11,958 nucleotides of DNA from Clostridiales bacterium UBA1390 (GTDB lineage Bacteria > Bacillota > Clostridia > Lachnospirales > Bianqueaceae). The first letter of the stretch is position 1. Every line of letters begins with the position of its first letter. The notes beneath the pieces were generated by a model. The model searched no databases, was not told the origin of the DNA, and saw nothing but the letters and a program-made list of their open reading frames with translations. This document shows positions 1 to 6,932 of this stretch, in pieces. Location of the stretch: positions 1 to 11,958 of the forward strand of contig DBQQ01000015.1 of the NCBI GenBank assembly GCA_002305315.1, in the 5' to 3' direction. A program made the translations under genes and the position numbers.

Positions 1-16
1 CTGTCGTGCCACGCCT

Positions 17-46
17 ATTATACCATCTTTTCCCTCTTGAAATCAA
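17..46 (-). promoter_or_regulatory. Sigma-A type promoter firing leftwards out of the window
   Basis: On the minus strand a TTGATT -35 box (41-46) is followed by an 18-base spacer and a perfect TATAAT -10 box (17-22). The -10 is preceded by TGG, which makes it an extended -10. It lies downstream of the spoIIP stop and points off the left edge, so it most likely serves the next gene. By Bacillus synteny that would be lepA, but this cannot be seen here. Confidence 0.7.
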
Positions 47-80
47 TGTATCATACAAAAAAACATACTTTCCCTGCATT

Positions 81-1208
81 TTACCCCTTTCCCTGCAGGA
101 CACTCATCAGCACCGGAGCAAAATGATCCATGGCCCGAAAACACTCTTCCAGCGTGTTTCCTTGTGCTCCCACTTCCAGAAGAATTCCCTTCTCTCTCAT
201 AAAAGCACTATATCTATAACTGGACAAGTAGATACCTCTCATTAGCCCTGGCCGCAACACCTCCGAGGCCATCTTCAGCCGAAAACTGAACGCCAGATTG
301 GCAGAACGATTGGGATTATACAGATAGGACACGTCTTCCATCTGTCCCGATTCCCAGTTATACTCTGCACTGATTCCATTGACAATCATCAGCTGCGCCA
401 CATCCTGTCCTTCTATTTCCGTAACCAGGCGGCCATCCCCTCCGATTCCATCTCGATGCAGATCAATCGTCACCTGAATCGATGGATTCGCATCCAGAAT
501 GGGCTGTACTCCGGAAATCATCTGATCATACGCGTTAATCTGGCTATTTTGATCGTACAATGTCGTATCATGCATGACTTCCACACCATACTGACTTTCC
601 AACACATCTTTTAAGTACTCCCCCACTTGTATGACTCCCTGGGGGCCTGAGTCTGCATACATTTCACTGCCATGCGTATGAAAGATCAGGATCTTCGGCC
701 CTTCTACACTGAAATCCGTCGTGAGATCCCAATCCAAAAAGCTATCCAAATCAAAAAGTTCTGGTTCTGGCACAATGTAATCACTATCATATAAATATAA
801 ATTCTTTAAATTATCAAAATCTCGCAGCTGTTCTACTGGATATTGATCTCGCAAATCCGAAAGTTCCGGCTGGGAAACACTGCTCTCCTCTGTGACATAC
901 AGTTCCGGATATCCTAAAAAGGTCTCTGCGCTCGATTCCTGTATTTCTAGATCGGAGGATGCTTCCGGATTCTGAGAATTGCTAAGCACCTGCAGCAACT
1001 GCTGTCCGACTTCCGTCCCTTGTACCGCAATCACTGCCGCAACCTGCCCTGCCAGTACCAGAATCAATATAAAAAATGGATGCCACCTGCTTTTTCTGCG
1101 GCGCTTCCGTCTTCTTCGTCTTCTTTGATACACGTCCTCCGCCCCCCTTCCCCACAATCTATGCAGGGAAGGAGAAAAAAATGCGAACCATCCAATAGAC
1201 GATCCCAC
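81..1208 (-). CDS. spoIIP: Stage II sporulation protein P (SpoIIP), peptidoglycan hydrolase of the engulfment machinery
   Basis: SpoIIP is a membrane-anchored zinc-dependent amidase/endopeptidase that works with SpoIID and SpoIIM to thin septal peptidoglycan and drive forespore engulfment. The 375-residue reading has a very basic stretch (about 29-41, almost all Arg/Lys) followed by one membrane anchor (about 44-62), an acidic low-complexity linker (about 65-165) and the hydrolase domain (about 170-372). Visible landmarks are ILIFHTHGSEMY with His177, His179 and Glu182, TIDLHRDG with His251, and LLEVGAQGNTLEE with Glu345. These fit the metal and catalytic positions of the family. The start is uncertain: this reading uses GTG at 1208, and a second in-frame GTG at 1131-1133 sits behind GGAGG and would give a 350-residue protein that begins just before the Arg-rich block. 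No ATG start exists in frame upstream of the domain. Confidence 0.93.
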   Translation of the reverse strand: MGSSIGWFAFFSPSLHRLWGRGAEDVYQRRRRRRKRRRKSRWHPFFILILVLAGQVAAVIAVQGTEVGQQLLQVLSNSQNPEASSDLEIQESSAETFLGYPELYVTEESSVSQPELSDLRDQYPVEQLRDFDNLKNLYLYDSDYIVPEPELFDLDSFLDWDLTTDFSVEGPKILIFHTHGSEMYADSGPQGVIQVGEYLKDVLESQYGVEVMHDTTLYDQNSQINAYDQMISGVQPILDANPSIQVTIDLHRDGIGGDGRLVTEIEGQDVAQLMIVNGISAEYNWESGQMEDVSYLYNPNRSANLAFSFRLKMASEVLRPGLMRGIYLSSYRYSAFMREKGILLEVGAQGNTLEECFRAMDHFAPVLMSVLQGKG

Positions 1209-1230
1209 ATCCTCTGAATCGAGTTTTCAA

Positions 1231-1263
1231 GGATTCACGAGATCCAAAATAGTTCCTGAATCC
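1231..1263. repeat. Inverted repeat upstream of spoIIP
   Basis: GGATTCA (1231-1237) and TGAATCC (1257-1263) form a perfect 7-base inverted repeat with a 19-base spacer. A further CTGAATC lies at 1214-1220. It falls between the rpsT terminator and the spoIIP start, where a sporulation promoter would be expected. I could not match a confident sigma-E, -F or -G promoter in this 71-base gap. The role is unknown. Confidence 0.35.
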
Positions 1264-1279
1264 CCCTTCTTGGCAATAG

Positions 1280-1323
1280 AAAAAAAGCCCCCGAGGAAGC
1301 CGTGAGATTGCTTCTTCTAGGGG
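1280..1323 (-). terminator. Intrinsic terminator of rpsT
   Basis: On the minus strand, CCCCTAGAAGAAGC (1323-1310) pairs imperfectly with GCTTCCTCGGGG (about 1300-1289) around a loop of about nine bases. A run of seven T follows (1286-1280). The stem, loop and U-tract lie just after the rpsT stop and before spoIIP, so the two genes are probably separate transcription units. Confidence 0.88.
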
Positions 1324-1342
1324 TTCTTTCATACGTCCTTGC

Positions 1343-1609
1343 TTATGCGGTCAGCTTGTTGACTGCCTTTGTCAGTCGAGAAATCTTTCTCGCGGCATTG
1401 TTCTTGTGGAAAATACCTTTGCTCTTCGCCTTATCAATTGCGGAAATCGCTGCGGTCAGGCTCTCCTTCGCTGCTGCTGCATCCTTCGCCTCAATAGCGC
1501 TGAGCACCTTCTTCACTGCGGTCTTCACCTGCGACTTGATCATCTTGTTGCGAAGGGTCTTCTTCTCGATTACCAGAATTCTCTTCTTTGCGGACTTGAT
1601 ATTTGCCAT
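1343..1609 (-). CDS. rpsT: 30S ribosomal protein S20
   Basis: S20 is a primary 16S rRNA-binding protein of the small subunit. The 88-residue, Ala/Lys-rich helical protein begins [13 protein letters not shown] and has the usual length and composition, with the conserved [10 protein letters not shown] and [18 protein letters not shown] segments. The ATG is preceded by AGGAGG some 13 bases upstream and a closer GAGGA four bases upstream. The gene is monocistronic: it has a consensus promoter at 1687-1715 and an intrinsic terminator at 1280-1323. It is divergent from gpr. A leader of about 70 bases carries an 8-base hairpin. Confidence 0.97.
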   Translation of the reverse strand: MANIKSAKKRILVIEKKTLRNKMIKSQVKTAVKKVLSAIEAKDAAAAKESLTAAISAIDKAKSKGIFHKNNAARKISRLTKAVNKLTA

Positions 1610-1638
1610 GGAATCCTCTACTCCTCCTGTATCTTATA

Positions 1639-1669
1639 GTTCTATTTCTTGAGACACGAATAATAGAAC
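1639..1669 (-). promoter_or_regulatory. Hairpin in the rpsT 5' leader
   Basis: GTTCTATT (1639-1646) and AATAGAAC (1662-1669) form a perfect 8-base stem with a 15-base loop inside the transcribed leader, just upstream of the AGGAGG of rpsT. Ribosomal protein leaders are often sites of autogenous control, and S20 regulates its own translation in E. coli. Whether this hairpin does so is inference. Confidence 0.5.
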
Positions 1670-1686
1670 GGACATACACGCATTCT

Positions 1687-1715
1687 ATTGTACCTCTCAT
1701 TCTCCTATTTGTCAA
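1687..1715 (-). promoter_or_regulatory. Consensus sigma-A promoter of rpsT
   Basis: On the minus strand a perfect TTGACA -35 box (1710-1715), a 17-base spacer and TACAAT -10 (1687-1692) sit about 80 bases upstream of the rpsT ATG. The near-consensus sequence suits a highly expressed ribosomal protein gene. Confidence 0.92.
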
Positions 1716-1801
1716 CGCATATTTTTAAAAAACTGAAAAAAAATATATCTCAGGTCCGCTTACTCTGCAGGTCCAGTTTTCATCAACAAGGAGGTTTCAT
1801 C

Positions 1802-2692
1802 ATGTCCGATTCTGTGCATACCGATCTGGCACTGGAAGCCCGAGAAGCTCTGCTGCACGCTTCCCCCGGTGAGCCGGACGGCATCGTGTTTGAAGAAGAG
1901 CGCATCGGTTCCTTCCAGACTCTTGTTTCTACCGTACGCGTTCTCACTGCCGCAGGCGAACAGTCCGTAGGAAAGCCCATCGGAACTTATATCACTCTGG
2001 AAAATCCTCTCCTGCGGCAGAATGTTTTAGAGGCCCATGAGGAAATCACTGATCTACTTTGCCAGACACTCCATCGTCTTTTTCCATTGAAGAAAAAAGA
2101 CCGGGTTCTCATCGTCGGCTTAGGCAATGCCGATGTGACGGCAGATGCCCTGGGTCCGCTATGCGTCTCCGGTCTTCTGGTCACCAGACATCTATCTGGC
2201 ATTCTCCCCCATGAGCTGGAAGGCCGCCTGCGTTCCGTATGCGCCCTGGCACCTGGTGTCATGGGACAGACCGGTATCGAGACGCTGGAAATCATCCAGG
2301 GAATCCAGCAGAAAGTGGGCGCAGATGCCATCCTCCTCATCGATGCACTGGCCGCGGGCAACACCCAGCGTATCAATGCCACGATCCAACTGACAGATAC
2401 CGGTGTCTGCCCAGGCTCCGGCATCGGAAATCGCAGACAAGCCCTTTCTCCCGAAACATTAGGCGTACCTGTCGCTGCCATCGGGATTCCCACCGTTGTA
2501 GATGCCCGAACCATCATCCGGGAAGCTGTACCCGAAGCCCCTACCGAGCGGCTCTCTTCCATCGACTCTCTGTATGTAACCCCCAAAGACATGGACGCTG
2601 TCGCCAAACGGTTGGCACGAATCCTTTCTGATGGACTGAACCGATATCTGCATGCACTATCTCCTGACGAGTTCCGCACCTATTTATATTAG
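1802..2692 (+). CDS. gpr: Germination protease GPR (spore endopeptidase), zymogen form
   Basis: GPR degrades the small acid-soluble proteins of the spore core at germination, freeing DNA and supplying amino acids. It is made as an inactive zymogen in the developing forespore. The 296-residue protein starts at the ATG at 1802, seven bases after AAGGAGG (1788-1794); the upstream in-frame extension has no ribosome site and is rejected. The N-terminus SVHTDLALEA matches the family's propeptide junction region. Core motifs are VGLGNADVTADALGP (Asp115) and LLIDALAA (Asp181), corresponding to the two catalytic Asp of the family, then GIGN, GIPTVVDA and VTPKDMD. It is shorter than the about 370-residue Bacillus enzyme. 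A forespore sigma-G promoter is expected. GCATA at 1717-1721 could be a -35, but no convincing -10 follows. The gene diverges from rpsT and converges on holA. Confidence 0.96.
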   Translation: MSDSVHTDLALEAREALLHASPGEPDGIVFEEERIGSFQTLVSTVRVLTAAGEQSVGKPIGTYITLENPLLRQNVLEAHEEITDLLCQTLHRLFPLKKKDRVLIVGLGNADVTADALGPLCVSGLLVTRHLSGILPHELEGRLRSVCALAPGVMGQTGIETLEIIQGIQQKVGADAILLIDALAAGNTQRINATIQLTDTGVCPGSGIGNRRQALSPETLGVPVAAIGIPTVVDARTIIREAVPEAPTERLSSIDSLYVTPKDMDAVAKRLARILSDGLNRYLHALSPDEFRTYLY

Positions 2693-2693
2693 A

Positions 2694-3686
2694 TCAGACT
2701 TGCGCCATCAGACTCCAGATTCCGTCTTCCACATCCAGCTGTCCCGTTTTCACCTTCTCATCCGTTTCCGTCAGAAGGATCAGCCAATGCTCCAACTGCT
2801 CCTTAGAAAAACGTCCCGCCTGCTTTTGATACAACCATACCACCTTCGGCGAGATCCCAACAAAACTGGCACACTCTTCTTTGGAAAGTCTGCGGTTTCG
2901 ACAAAGACTCATTCGGTACAGACGCCGCACCTGCTGTGCCAACATATAGAAGATGCGCTGCGGCGCCTCATTGTTTGAGATCAGTCTCTCGTAAATTCTG
3001 GCCGCTTCCCTTCGATTCCGGTTGCCCAGCGCATCGGTCAGTTTGAAGATATTATTCTCCGGCTGCGGCGTACAGATGGCATCAATATCCGCCATCGTAA
3101 CAACCGGATTTTCCCCTTTATAGGCCGCCAGTTTGGCCAACTCCAGCTGCTGATACCGCATATCACCGCCTACCGTCTGCAGAAAATACCGCGCCGTCGC
3201 CTCGTCTAACATCTTCTGTTCTTTCGCCAGCTCTCTGGCGACAAAACGGATCATTCCGGCCTCATCCGGCTGGGACAGCTGCGCACAATACCCGCATTTC
3301 TGTACCGCTTTATAGAGAGCCGTTCTCTTATCCGCCTTCTCCTCCTCAAAAATCAAAAGAGCTGTATCCGGCATCTTTTCCAGCATCGCCCGCAGCTTAT
3401 CTTCTTCCTCCGGCCCTTCTTTTCTCCCGGAAAACCAATGAGAATCCTTGACCCAGGTGACCCGTTTTTCTCCCATGAAGGGATACGTATCCACACTTTC
3501 TATAATACGATCAGCCGTGGCCTCTTCCCCCTCCAGAATACAGAGATTCATGAAGCGATCCTCGGGTGCCACGTTTCGATCCGCCAGCCTCGTCGCATAG
3601 AAATGGATCAGGTAATCCTCATCCCCAAACAACAAATAGACCGGTTTAAATGTCCCCTTCTTCAGATGCTCTGTCAAAACTTTCAT
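2694..3686 (-). CDS. holA: DNA polymerase III subunit delta
   Basis: The delta subunit is the clamp-loader wrench that opens the beta sliding clamp for the replicative polymerase. The 330-residue product has the family layout: an N-terminal AAA-like domain opening with FKPVYLLFGDEDYLI, a lid region around LQTVGGDMRYQQLELAKLA, then the C-terminal collar domain (IFKLTDALGNRNRREA onward, with AQQVRRLYRM). The start is the ATG at 3684-3686: AGGAGG (3693-3698) lies seven bases upstream. A longer reading from TTG at 3701 would translate that ribosome site itself and is rejected. The site overlaps the comEC stop, so translation is probably coupled. This is the last gene of the comEA run. Its stop is one base from the gpr stop on the other strand. 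Confidence 0.93.
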   Translation of the reverse strand: MKVLTEHLKKGTFKPVYLLFGDEDYLIHFYATRLADRNVAPEDRFMNLCILEGEEATADRIIESVDTYPFMGEKRVTWVKDSHWFSGRKEGPEEEDKLRAMLEKMPDTALLIFEEEKADKRTALYKAVQKCGYCAQLSQPDEAGMIRFVARELAKEQKMLDEATARYFLQTVGGDMRYQQLELAKLAAYKGENPVVTMADIDAICTPQPENNIFKLTDALGNRNRREAARIYERLISNNEAPQRIFYMLAQQVRRLYRMSLCRNRRLSKEECASFVGISPKVVWLYQKQAGRFSKEQLEHWLILLTETDEKVKTGQLDVEDGIWSLMAQV

Positions 3687-3692
3687 AATTTT

Positions 3693-3698
3693 CCTCCT
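3693..3698 (-). promoter_or_regulatory. Ribosome binding site deciding the holA start
   Basis: AGGAGG on the minus strand shares a base with the comEC stop TGA (3698-3700) and is seven bases from the ATG at 3686. It rules out the upstream TTG reading. Confidence 0.85.
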
Positions 3699-5929
3699 CA
3701 ACCTGCTTTTCCGGTTACATACGTCCAGGTATTGTCTCGTACCAAGATCTGAACCGCGCCCACATCATCTGTGACCAGGACCTGGCTGCCTGCATTCTGA
3801 ATCCGCTCCAGCGTCTCCTGATGGGGATGCCCATACCGATTCTCCCGATCGCAGCTGATCACGGTGAGTTCCGGCCGTACTCTCGACAACAGCGTGTCGC
3901 CCGTTGACGTCCGCGATCCATGATGCCCTGCTTTCAAGATCTGACAATGCCCTGCGTCCTGTACAAATCTCTCTTCGGCCGCCAGATCTGCGTCTCCACA
4001 AAACAGAATTGCCACATGTTCATCCTCCAGGCGAATCACCATGGACGCGCTGTTTCCATCCGTATACTCCACTCCGATTTCCGGCGACAAACAGGTAAAT
4101 GTCAGTTCTCCTGCCTGAACCCTGTCTCCAGCCTCCATCAAATACACCCTTTGTCCCCATGCATACAATTCCTCCAGTTTCTCATTCTGATGCCATGGCC
4201 CGTCAGGAACATACCACGATTCTACCCGAATCTCTGCCTCCTCCAACAACGTGAACAGTCCCTCCACATGATCCCAATCAAAATGGCTGATCCAGATTCC
4301 ATCAATCTGTGTGATCCCTCGGGATCTCAGATATGGACGCAATGCACTGCCATAAGCCGGTCCGGCGTCGATTAAGAACGTTTTGTCTCCACTTTCGATC
4401 ACGGCACAATCCCCCTGTCCCACATTCAAAAAGGTACAGCGCCATCCAGCCTCTGGCCAGAATACTCGCAGCAAACACAGACTAAAAACCCCGATACAAA
4501 GCCAGGGAATCCCATTTCTTCGCATATTCTGCCAGAACAGGACAAGACCCCACCCCAGATAATATAAAAGAAGAAATCCCATATCTGGACGCCCCAAGGT
4601 CCACACTGCCCCTGGCCATGTCAGTACTTCCTGCACAAGGAGGCAGATTCCGTGCAATAAAGCATAGACTCCCCCCGCTAGAAAGGCTCCTGCCTCTTCC
4701 CAGACAAAAAGCAGGAGCAGTACCAATCCCCCCAGTACAAACAGTAGGCTCATCACTGGCAGAATAAGCAGGTTCAGAAAAATCTGATACGGGGAGACAC
4801 GATAGAAATAATACAGGCTGAGAGGCGTCCCCAAGATAAGAATCGCCACGGAGGGCGCCAACTGTTTTCGCAACGTGGGCGGCAGAAAGAACGCCCGTCC
4901 AGGAATCCCCTGCAGCAGATGCAATGCCAGCACACATCCGAATGACAGTTGGAAACCAATGTCCAGCAAATACAACGGGTGAATCAGCAGCAAAATCGCA
5001 GCCGCTCCCGCCAGGGAATTAAGTGGATCCTGTCTCCCTCCCTCTATTCGCTGACCTGCAGACAATGTGCTCAGAATCCCTGCGCGCAGGGTCGATACCG
5101 CTGCGCCTGTGAATATCACATAAAACCACAAACACCACGTAGCCACTACAGCCGCTCTTCTGCGGGAAATCCATCTCTCCAAGGCTTTTCGCAAAAGGCC
5201 GTAAACTATGCCTACATGCAATCCGGAAATAGCCAGAATATGGGCAATTCCCACATCTTGAAATGCCTCCTCGATGCTTTTCTCCAGATAGCGATCCTCT
5301 CCTAAAAGAATGGCTGCCAGAAGCCCTCCCTCTTCCTGCGGTAGGATCTGCAAAATCTTCTGCGCCAGCATCCCTCTCCATGTTTCCAGGATGGGGCCAT
5401 TTCCCTCTCGAACCACAGAAATCTCCGAAAGTTCCGCTTCATAATAAATCCCCCGCACTCTGCCATATGTCACCCGGTCGAACTCTCCTGGGTTTCCCGT
5501 ATTCTGAATCGGTGTCAGGCGAACATCTGCTCGAATCCATTGTCCCGCTTCTACGCCGACTCCATAGGCTTCCGCTTTTCCTCGAAACGATTCGGAACGG
5601 ATGATAATCCTGAGATCTCCGCTCACTGTTTCCTCAGCTTCCTCAATCTGACAGACCACCGCCGTCAACGTCCGGGAAGACTTCTCTATGCCCTGCTCCC
5701 AGAATAGGTGCAGGTTGATCCGCAGGCATCCGATAAACGCGGCGCCAGCCAGCAACCAGAAAAACCATTTTGGCCTCAGCCACGGTTTTACATATCCTGC
5801 GATGGGCAGAACCAGCAGCAGTCCCGCCCAAGAAAAAAGGAGAGCAGACAGCGCGCCCATGCCGCCTGCCGCGAATAACCATACAAACGGCCGTGCAACT
5901 CTCTGCTCTCCCGTCCTCTTTCTTTTCAT
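3698..5929 (-). CDS. comEC: ComEC/Rec2 competence channel with metallo-beta-lactamase-fold domain
   Basis: ComEC is the inner-membrane channel that brings single-stranded DNA into the cytoplasm during transformation. The 743-residue length is normal. Residues 14-75 hold membrane segments, about 85-180 the extracellular OB-like region, and about 185-480 the competence membrane domain with LLAAILLGEDRYLEK and the signature GIAHILAISGLHVG (227-240). Residues about 497-743 are the metallo-beta-lactamase-like domain. It begins TFLNVGQGDCAVIE and keeps SHFDWDHVEG (His549, Asp551, Asp553, His554), FCGDAD (Asp645), KAGHHGS (His669, His670) and NRYGHPH, so this domain looks intact and probably nucleolytic. 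The ATG at 5929 has only a GAAGGA ribosome site directly abutting it, weaker than its neighbours. There are 31 bases to the lipoprotein stop upstream, and holA follows with its ribosome site overlapping this stop. Confidence 0.95.
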   Translation of the reverse strand: MKRKRTGEQRVARPFVWLFAAGGMGALSALLFSWAGLLLVLPIAGYVKPWLRPKWFFWLLAGAAFIGCLRINLHLFWEQGIEKSSRTLTAVVCQIEEAEETVSGDLRIIIRSESFRGKAEAYGVGVEAGQWIRADVRLTPIQNTGNPGEFDRVTYGRVRGIYYEAELSEISVVREGNGPILETWRGMLAQKILQILPQEEGGLLAAILLGEDRYLEKSIEEAFQDVGIAHILAISGLHVGIVYGLLRKALERWISRRRAAVVATWCLWFYVIFTGAAVSTLRAGILSTLSAGQRIEGGRQDPLNSLAGAAAILLLIHPLYLLDIGFQLSFGCVLALHLLQGIPGRAFFLPPTLRKQLAPSVAILILGTPLSLYYFYRVSPYQIFLNLLILPVMSLLFVLGGLVLLLLFVWEEAGAFLAGGVYALLHGICLLVQEVLTWPGAVWTLGRPDMGFLLLYYLGWGLVLFWQNMRRNGIPWLCIGVFSLCLLRVFWPEAGWRCTFLNVGQGDCAVIESGDKTFLIDAGPAYGSALRPYLRSRGITQIDGIWISHFDWDHVEGLFTLLEEAEIRVESWYVPDGPWHQNEKLEELYAWGQRVYLMEAGDRVQAGELTFTCLSPEIGVEYTDGNSASMVIRLEDEHVAILFCGDADLAAEERFVQDAGHCQILKAGHHGSRTSTGDTLLSRVRPELTVISCDRENRYGHPHQETLERIQNAGSQVLVTDDVGAVQILVRDNTWTYVTGKAG

Positions 5930-5960
5930 TCCTTCTTCGCTTTGCGAATCCGGATTTTGC

Positions 5961-6932
5961 CTATTGAATCATTTCTTCATTATAAGATAAGGGGGTATTA
6001 ATCCGTACGCTGGACTTATAAAACTCTCTCTGCTGTCCATCTATCAGGAATTGAACCGAATCCACTCCATAAATACGTGTCAGAGAATTCACGATCGAAT
6101 AAATCGTCAGGTATTCCATCTCTTCTCCTGCGACCTGATTCCTCACGAAGGCTTCATTCAGATCTACATAACACACGCCATTTTGCACCATGACTTCGTT
6201 GATCTTCGTCCCCTCCGGGATCGAGGTCCTGTGCCCCTCTTCCTGTGGGCCGTCAATCAACATTGCCAAAACCTTCCCTTCCAGACGTTCCGACATCAGT
6301 ACCGTAGCGGTTCGTGTCTCCTCTACCAACTGCGTACTGTCCTCATTCAGAAAGTAGAGTGTCACCTCCACCGTATCCCGAAAGAAGTTTTCATCTGCTT
6401 CATTCACGATCACGGTATCCTGAACCAGGTAGGATACCCTCTCTTCCTGCAATGTTCCTTCTTCATTCGCGCACCAGGCCCATAGTTCCACACTATAGAC
6501 TTCCGGAATCCGAATCATGGACTTCATCAAACCCACCCGAAATACATTTTCTACGTTCGGAGTCAGACTTTCATAATCACCTACCACATGTAGGATCACA
6601 CTTTCCGCTCCGTTCTCTTCGTTTTGAACCACCTCATAGGTTATATCCAAGCCCTGCGGCAGGATACTCACGTAATTATGTACAGGATTTTTCAGCGCTT
6701 CCATCACCGTCTCTACCCGTTCTGTCACCGACATATCCGTTGATAATTCCAAAGCATATTCTTGTAATGTAGTGGCTGTTTCATTCGTATAAAAAATGCC
6801 GACACTGTTTTCACTCGTCTGCTCCCGGCTCGCTTCTTCCTGGCTGGATTCTTCCTGACTGATACTCTGACACCCCGATAAAGCCTGTGTCATAAAAAGG
6901 AGCAGACATAAAACCAAACATAACCGTTTCAT
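5961..6932 (-). CDS. Lipoprotein with two GerMN domains
   Basis: The 323-residue exported lipoprotein has a signal peptide (about 3-17), a lipobox LSGC with Cys21 as the lipidated residue, and a Ser/Glu-rich tether (22-43). Two GerMN-type repeats follow (about 44-155 and 187-308). The second is the clearer one, with VTLYFLNEDSTQLV, GKVLAMLIDGP and YVDLNEAFV followed by TIYSIVNSLT. GerMN domains occur in Bacillus GerM, needed for sporulation and germination, and in actinobacterial LpqB, which modulates the MtrB kinase. The ATG overlaps the kinase stop as ATGA, with AGGAGG at 6943-6948, so it is translationally coupled to the kinase. I infer a role as an accessory of that kinase rather than a GerM orthologue proper. 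The LpqB beta-propeller is absent. Confidence 0.88.
   Translation of the reverse strand: MKRLCLVLCLLLFMTQALSGCQSISQEESSQEEASREQTSENSVGIFYTNETATTLQEYALELSTDMSVTERVETVMEALKNPVHNYVSILPQGLDITYEVVQNEENGAESVILHVVGDYESLTPNVENVFRVGLMKSMIRIPEVYSVELWAWCANEEGTLQEERVSYLVQDTVIVNEADENFFRDTVEVTLYFLNEDSTQLVEETRTATVLMSERLEGKVLAMLIDGPQEEGHRTSIPEGTKINEVMVQNGVCYVDLNEAFVRNQVAGEEMEYLTIYSIVNSLTRIYGVDSVQFLIDGQQREFYKSSVRINTPLSYNEEMIQ

Noticed and set aside
1302..1652. Plus-strand hydrophobic open frame of 116 codons opposite rpsT
   Set aside because: It is the complement of the Ala/Lys-rich S20 gene, which naturally yields a Leu/Ala/Phe-rich shadow.
1717..1747. Sigma-G promoter for gpr (GCATA then an AT-rich -10)
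   Set aside because: Only the -35-like GCATA matches; no CATnnTA-like -10 occurs at 17-18 bases, so I do not call it as a feature.
1688..1801. N-terminal extension of gpr from 1688
   Set aside because: It has no ribosome site and overlaps the rpsT promoter. The ATG at 1802 has AAGGAGG seven bases upstream and gives the normal GPR N-terminus.
1987..2679. Long antisense open frame across gpr (230 codons, minus strand)
   Set aside because: It is a shadow of the gpr reading frame with a Ser/Arg/Met-rich low-complexity product and no ribosome site or family resemblance.
4482..4937. Open frame of 151 codons inside comEC, same strand, other frame
   Set aside because: It is entirely inside the intact comEC membrane domain, with no ribosome site and no recognisable domain.
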